13,608 nucleotides of DNA from Phoronis ovalis (taxonomy: Eukaryota > Phoronida > Phoronidae), in contig JAOXYB010023714.1 in the NCBI GenBank assembly GCA_028565635.1, positions 1 to 13,608 of the forward strand, given 5' to 3'. The translations under genes and the position numbers were made by a program. The notes under the pieces were generated by a model. It had not been told where the DNA came from. It ran no database searches and worked only from the letters and a program-made list of their open reading frames with translations. How positions within the stretch are numbered: position 1 is the stretch's first letter; the number at the start of each line of letters is the position of its first letter. Positions 10,431-13,608 of the stretch are shown here, piece after piece.

Positions 10431-11098
10431 GTAATATTTTGTGAATTTTTGCAATTGTATTTAACTTTACAACCCCAACAACTCTTGTACTGATTGTAAA
10501 ACATAGTTGACTGCATCATGTCACTCTAAAAGAATGGCTTTGTGTTGTAATTCAAGTTTCAACCAGAGTTTTCGACTACCAGTTTACTACTGCAACGGTC
10601 CTAGATTCGGGGAATTCCTCGTCGTCTTGACTCTTGTTTGTCTATGATACATTCGAGTTATCTGTCACTTGAAGCTTGATTAAAACTGCTCAACCCTCAA
10701 GGTCTGTAAGATGGAGATTTTCGCTGGTCTGAGTGGTAATGGATTTCCAAAAGTTACCTTGGCAATTGCCTTGAGCCCTTGAGGTGTATTAATCAAGCTT
10801 CAACTTCAAGTGACAGATAACCCAAGAAGGCCGAGTATCATATAATGGATTAATGATATATTAATTATTACAGACAAACAAGACGACAATTTGGTTTGAA
10901 TTTATTGAATTTTTCTACACAATTTTTTATTTGTTTTTGCAAGAGGTTAACTTCTACTGGTTTTAACACTATTTGGGCTTTGACCCTACTATGGCTTTAC
11001 CGTATACAAGCGATAGTACGGTCATGAAGCTGAAACTACCACTGCAGTTGTGTGTGTGTGACTTCGGCATGACAGTGTTTTTATTTATGCTTTTGCAG
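10431..11098 (+). other. Inferred MCM4 5' UTR intron
   Basis: This is the sequence between the inferred donor and the clear acceptor before the ATG exon. It contains a long imperfect inverted repeat (10621-10887), listed separately, and otherwise no recognisable content. Confidence 0.45.
10621..10887. repeat. Long imperfect inverted repeat (MITE or foldback-like), MCM4 first intron
   Basis: The ends are exact complements: GTCGTCTTG at 10621-10629 and CAAGACGAC at 10879-10887. TTGTTTGTCT on the left continues the match to AGACAAACAAG on the right. The best core is 17 bases perfect: TTATCTGTCACTTGAAG at 10658-10674 against 10804-10820. Pairing resumes with GCTTGATTA and an inner CTCAA..CCTCAAGG / CCTTGAGCCCTTGAG block. 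The right arm is longer, with about 40 extra bases. The loop is roughly 10711-10765. It has no coding capacity. A non-autonomous DNA transposon or foldback element is likely; target-site duplications are not clear. Confidence 0.75.
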
Positions 11099-11106
11099 AT
11101 CACGAG

Positions 11107-13577
11107 ATGTCATCACCAACTAGTACCCCTAGGAGTGGTCGCAGTAGACGTGGCCAGGATTCTGAAGCTGGCAGCCCAGGGAGTAAGACTAGTACCCCTA
11201 GGAGTGGTCGCAGTAGACGGGGCCAGGATTCTGAAGCTGGCAGCCCAGGGAGTAAGACTAGTACCCGTAAGTTCTAACATGTGTACTCTCAGATTTAACA
11301 AATTTTTTTTAAACCAGACAAGTTTTGGAATATAATAATATATAAATATAAAATGAGTTTATTTTTTTAATTAGTTAGCTCCAATACATCTGCTGGTATT
11401 CATTTCAAATATAGCAGAAGTAATAATCTAATATAGATCTGGTATTTGCACTGGGGGGCACTTAGCATTCCATCTCTATGGGATGTGAAAAAATTAGTTG
11501 AGAGGATCATGTTTTTAAGTCTGTGCTGCACACCCCTACCCGACATTTTGTGAAGTGCCCCTGGCTATCCAAGTAAATCTCATTGTGTATTTTTTATGAT
11601 TTGAATTAAACTCTGGCATTTTATATTCTAGCATCAAAAAGAAGTACACGATCTGGTGCAGCCAGCAATGTTTCTACACGTAAGTCTCTACATTCAGATT
11701 GATATACTTATGGTAACCCAAACAGAAGTCTGGTATTACTGGAACCTGAAACCAAAATACATGCTTGTAGAACTTCTAGTGTCTTGTGCCATATTCTGAC
11801 GAACAAATAATGCTTTTATCAAAATATTATTTCTTTTAAAGAGTAATTACATATAATAAAATAAATATAATTTAATCAAATCTGAATCTTACATTTTAAC
11901 TACAGAGATCTTTCAGTCATCACAAGGCTAATTCTACAGTCCTTTCTGGAGTGATGAAATCTTGTGATAAGACTGAAAGCTCTAGTTAAAATGAAAGATT
12001 CAGATTTGACTCAATTTTATTTATGTTACGTATACATAGATACGGGAAATTAAAAAAATCTGGGTAGTGGGGGGGTCCATTTTAATTTTAAATTCTAGGT
12101 GGTGAGTACCAGAATAAAATTCATATTCTGGGTGGTGGGTCTGAAAAAAAGTGCCTTTCACCCCTCCCATACAATTAAAAGCAGCACAGCCCTGACCAGT
12201 TTAACAAGTTTTTAATAATATGCAATATTTGCGTATTATTTATTAACAATATTTTGTAGCATCTAGGAGAAGTACCCGTAAAACTCCAAGTAAAGCTGGA
12301 AGTGGTGATTCTCCTCCGTCTCGTCGTCGCCGCAGTAGTTCACCTGCTGGAAGTGAACTTCAACCATTGCCATCATCACCACCTACTGGACAACAGCAGG
12401 AATTAGATAACTCACTGTTCTCTAGTCCTGCTCAATCAAGAGCTGGAACAGGTATTGTCTTCATGAATTTCGGCTAAAAAATATCAGACTATGGAATAAT
12501 AAATTAGAAGCTTCAACTTGACAAAACCTCCATCAGTACTGACGACTTCTGGCAGAGGTGCTGGGATGTCATTGAAAGTTTCATAAAGATTTTAGATAAT
12601 TGTTCTGAAGAAGACTGAATTGTAAAATATTTGATTTCACAACTACATTCAATATGGGAGGGTCCTCTTTATATGAAAAAGAAATCTAAAACTGAGTTAG
12701 AATTTTTTTTCACAATTTTAAATCTTTTCTCATACTGATGTTTTAACTTATTTACAAATCAGATTTTGAATGAGAAAAAATCTTTGGACATTTTTTTACT
12801 CTGTTTGAAAATACCCCTGCTATAAATTTAAAGAAAAGAATTGTTTTCATTGACCAGTTAGCAAAGCTTGTGTACAAATAACTAAGATCAGATTTTGCGC
12901 TTATAGTGATATCAAGCGAGATTGACCTCAGTTCTCCTCTCAACTATGGTACGGCAAGTTCTCGTTCCGCTGCGACCCCAGGTCAAGCAGCGACACCACT
13001 AAGACCACGTCCTGACATAAACAGCCAAAGAAAAGTCAGGCAGGTCAACTTGGGAGGAACAGACCCAATAGTAAGTTTGTGATAAATATTATACATTGTT
13101 GTTTCCAACAATAAACAGCTGTCCATACATTTTCAATTTTGTTGTTGATAGTTATAAGTTGTGTTCCTTAAATTTTAATGTCTAAAAATTTTTTTTTATG
13201 TGAAACCAAATATGTATTACATTTAGAAATATAAATGTTTCTTTTTTGGTGCCTCGTAAAATCCACTTAACAACTTTTATTAATAAAACTAACAACTTTA
13301 ATAAATCCTGTCATATGTATTAATTGTTTAAAACTTCTTCAATATTCCTTTAAGAAAGTTTTATTTTTAGGATCCTTCACGCATCACAAGTGATCCCGTT
13401 AGTGAACAGAATGTTGGGCCTCAGCTTGTCATTTGGGGAACCGATGTGGTAGTTAATATATGTAAGGACAAGTTTAAACGTTTCATCCAACGCTTCATTA
13501 TAGCTGATGTTGAGGAAGATGAACAGTTTGATGGCATGGATATCAGAGAACCTCTGTATATGCAGGGCTTAGCTGAG
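11107..13577 (+). CDS. MCM4: MCM4, DNA replication licensing factor / CMG helicase subunit (N-terminal part, 3' end outside window)
   Basis: Coding exons are 11107-11266, 11632-11679, 12260-12451, 12907-13070 and 13371-13577, with phases 1, 1, 1, 0, 0 and AG/GT borders. They encode 257 residues so far. Residues 1 to about 185 are the disordered Ser/Thr/Arg/Pro-rich tail typical of MCM4, the target of DDK and CDK. It has many S/T-P pairs and a basic patch ([12 protein letters not shown]). The [15 protein letters not shown] segment matches the conserved MCM4 motif before the folded domain. The MCM N-terminal domain begins in the last exon ([34 protein letters not shown]). Zn finger and AAA+ motor lie beyond the window. 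The start ATG is at the beginning of the [12 protein letters not shown] tail. Odd features are a 69-bp in-frame tandem duplication and a 48-bp mini-exon. E2F sites upstream fit S-phase regulation. Confidence 0.95.
11119..11266 (+). repeat. In-frame 69-bp tandem duplication in MCM4 first coding exon
   Basis: Copy 1 is 11119-11187 and copy 2 is 11188-11256. They differ at one base only, T11151 versus G11220, a silent CGT/CGG change. A 10-base partial third copy (ACTAGTACCC) follows and ends exactly at the GTAAGT donor. Each copy encodes 23 residues beginning [12 protein letters not shown] and ending EAGSPGSK, so protein residues 5-27 are repeated as 28-50. Confidence 0.95.
11267..11631 (+). other. 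MCM4 intron between coding exons 1 and 2
   Basis: This 365-base intron begins GTAAGT and ends TATTCTAG. It contains a short inverted repeat enclosing about 90 bases: CTGGGGGGCACTT at 11451-11463 against AAGTGCCCCTGG at 11553-11564. It is locally GC-richer and possibly transposon-derived. Confidence 0.85.
11876..12009. repeat. Inverted repeat with about 50-bp arms (MITE-like) in MCM4 intron
   Basis: The left arm, 11876-11926, runs TCAAATCTGAATCTT, CATTTTAACTA, CTTTCAGTC, ATCACAAG. The right arm, 11961-12009, is its reverse complement with a few mismatches and short indels. The spacer is about 34 bases. No open frame lies inside. Weak AT-rich similarity continues outside both arms. This fits a MITE or a palindromic foldback copy. 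Confidence 0.85.
12059..12142 (+). repeat. Degenerate G-rich tandem repeat, about 34-bp period
   Basis: Copies start at 12059 (TCTGGGTAGTGGGGG), 12094 (TCTAGGTGGTGAGT) and 12127 (TCTGGGTGGTGGGT). They have AT-rich spacers (CCATTTTAATTTTAAAT and similar). A complementary C-rich stretch, TTTCACCCCTCCCAT, follows at 12157-12171. It lies 50 bases beyond the inverted repeat and may be part of the same inserted element. Confidence 0.5.
12452..12906 (+). other. MCM4 intron between coding exons 3 and 4
   Basis: This 455-base intron begins GTATTG and ends GCGCTTATAG. It is AT-rich. I see nothing further; a minus-strand open frame near 12752-12943 overlaps the next exon and has no recognisable content. 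Confidence 0.85.
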
Positions 13578-13608
13578 GTAAACTGATTTTACATTTTAGT
13601 TTTTTTTT

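Larger units (their letters stand above)
11680..12259 (+). other. MCM4 intron between coding exons 2 and 3
   Basis: This 580-base intron begins GTAAGT and ends ATTTTGTAG. It is largely filled by two repeat structures listed separately, an inverted repeat at 11876-12009 and G-rich tandem copies at 12059-12142. Confidence 0.85.

Noticed and set aside
11113-11301. Minus-strand open frame with repeats opposite MCM4 exon 1
   Set aside because: It is the antisense shadow of the 69-bp duplicated coding unit, which keeps any frame open twice.
1-13608. Signs of a novel defence, mobile or biosynthetic system
   Set aside because: All confident coding sequence belongs to three well-known animal genes. 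The remaining sequence shows only introns, AT-rich spacer and small repeats.

Overview
This looks like ordinary nuclear DNA from an animal, most likely an invertebrate. It is AT-rich, and its genes are broken into short exons by GT-AG introns of about 0.2-0.7 kb. The proteins are animal-specific types: a dystrophin-complex syntrophin, the mitochondrial malonyl-CoA:ACP transacylase, and an MCM4 with a metazoan-style N-terminal tail. A lophotrochozoan such as a mollusc is possible, but I cannot fix the phylum from sequence alone. I see no bacterial genes, rRNA, tRNA, CRISPR array or intact transposase.

Layout. (1) Positions 1-3037, plus strand: the last five coding exons of a beta-1-like syntrophin, from the end of the PDZ domain to the stop codon, followed by an AT-rich 3' UTR. 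(2) About 3.2-6.9 kb: AT-rich sequence between two convergent genes, with several poly(A) signals and one weak candidate small-protein exon on the minus strand near 6.6-6.75 kb. (3) Positions 9609-6917, minus strand: a complete four-exon MCAT coding region with a mitochondrial leader and all catalytic motifs. (4) About 9.64-10.39 kb: a short divergent promoter region between MCAT and MCM4, carrying a perfect E2F palindrome, a second E2F-like site and an E-box beside the inferred MCM4 start. (5) Positions 10.39-13.577 kb, plus strand: the first five coding exons of MCM4, probably preceded by one non-coding exon. The gene runs off the right edge.

The three genes do not form a pathway. Syntrophin is a membrane-scaffold adaptor, MCAT feeds mitochondrial type II fatty acid (lipoate precursor) synthesis, and MCM4 is a replicative helicase subunit. 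MCAT and MCM4 may share promoter DNA.

The most unusual items are in and around MCM4. A near-perfect in-frame 69-bp tandem duplication in the first coding exon doubles a Ser/Thr-Pro and Arg-rich unit of the regulatory tail. A following 48-bp phase-1 mini-exon resembles the start of the next exon. Two introns carry long imperfect inverted repeats that look like MITEs or foldback elements. I found no convincing undescribed multi-gene system.
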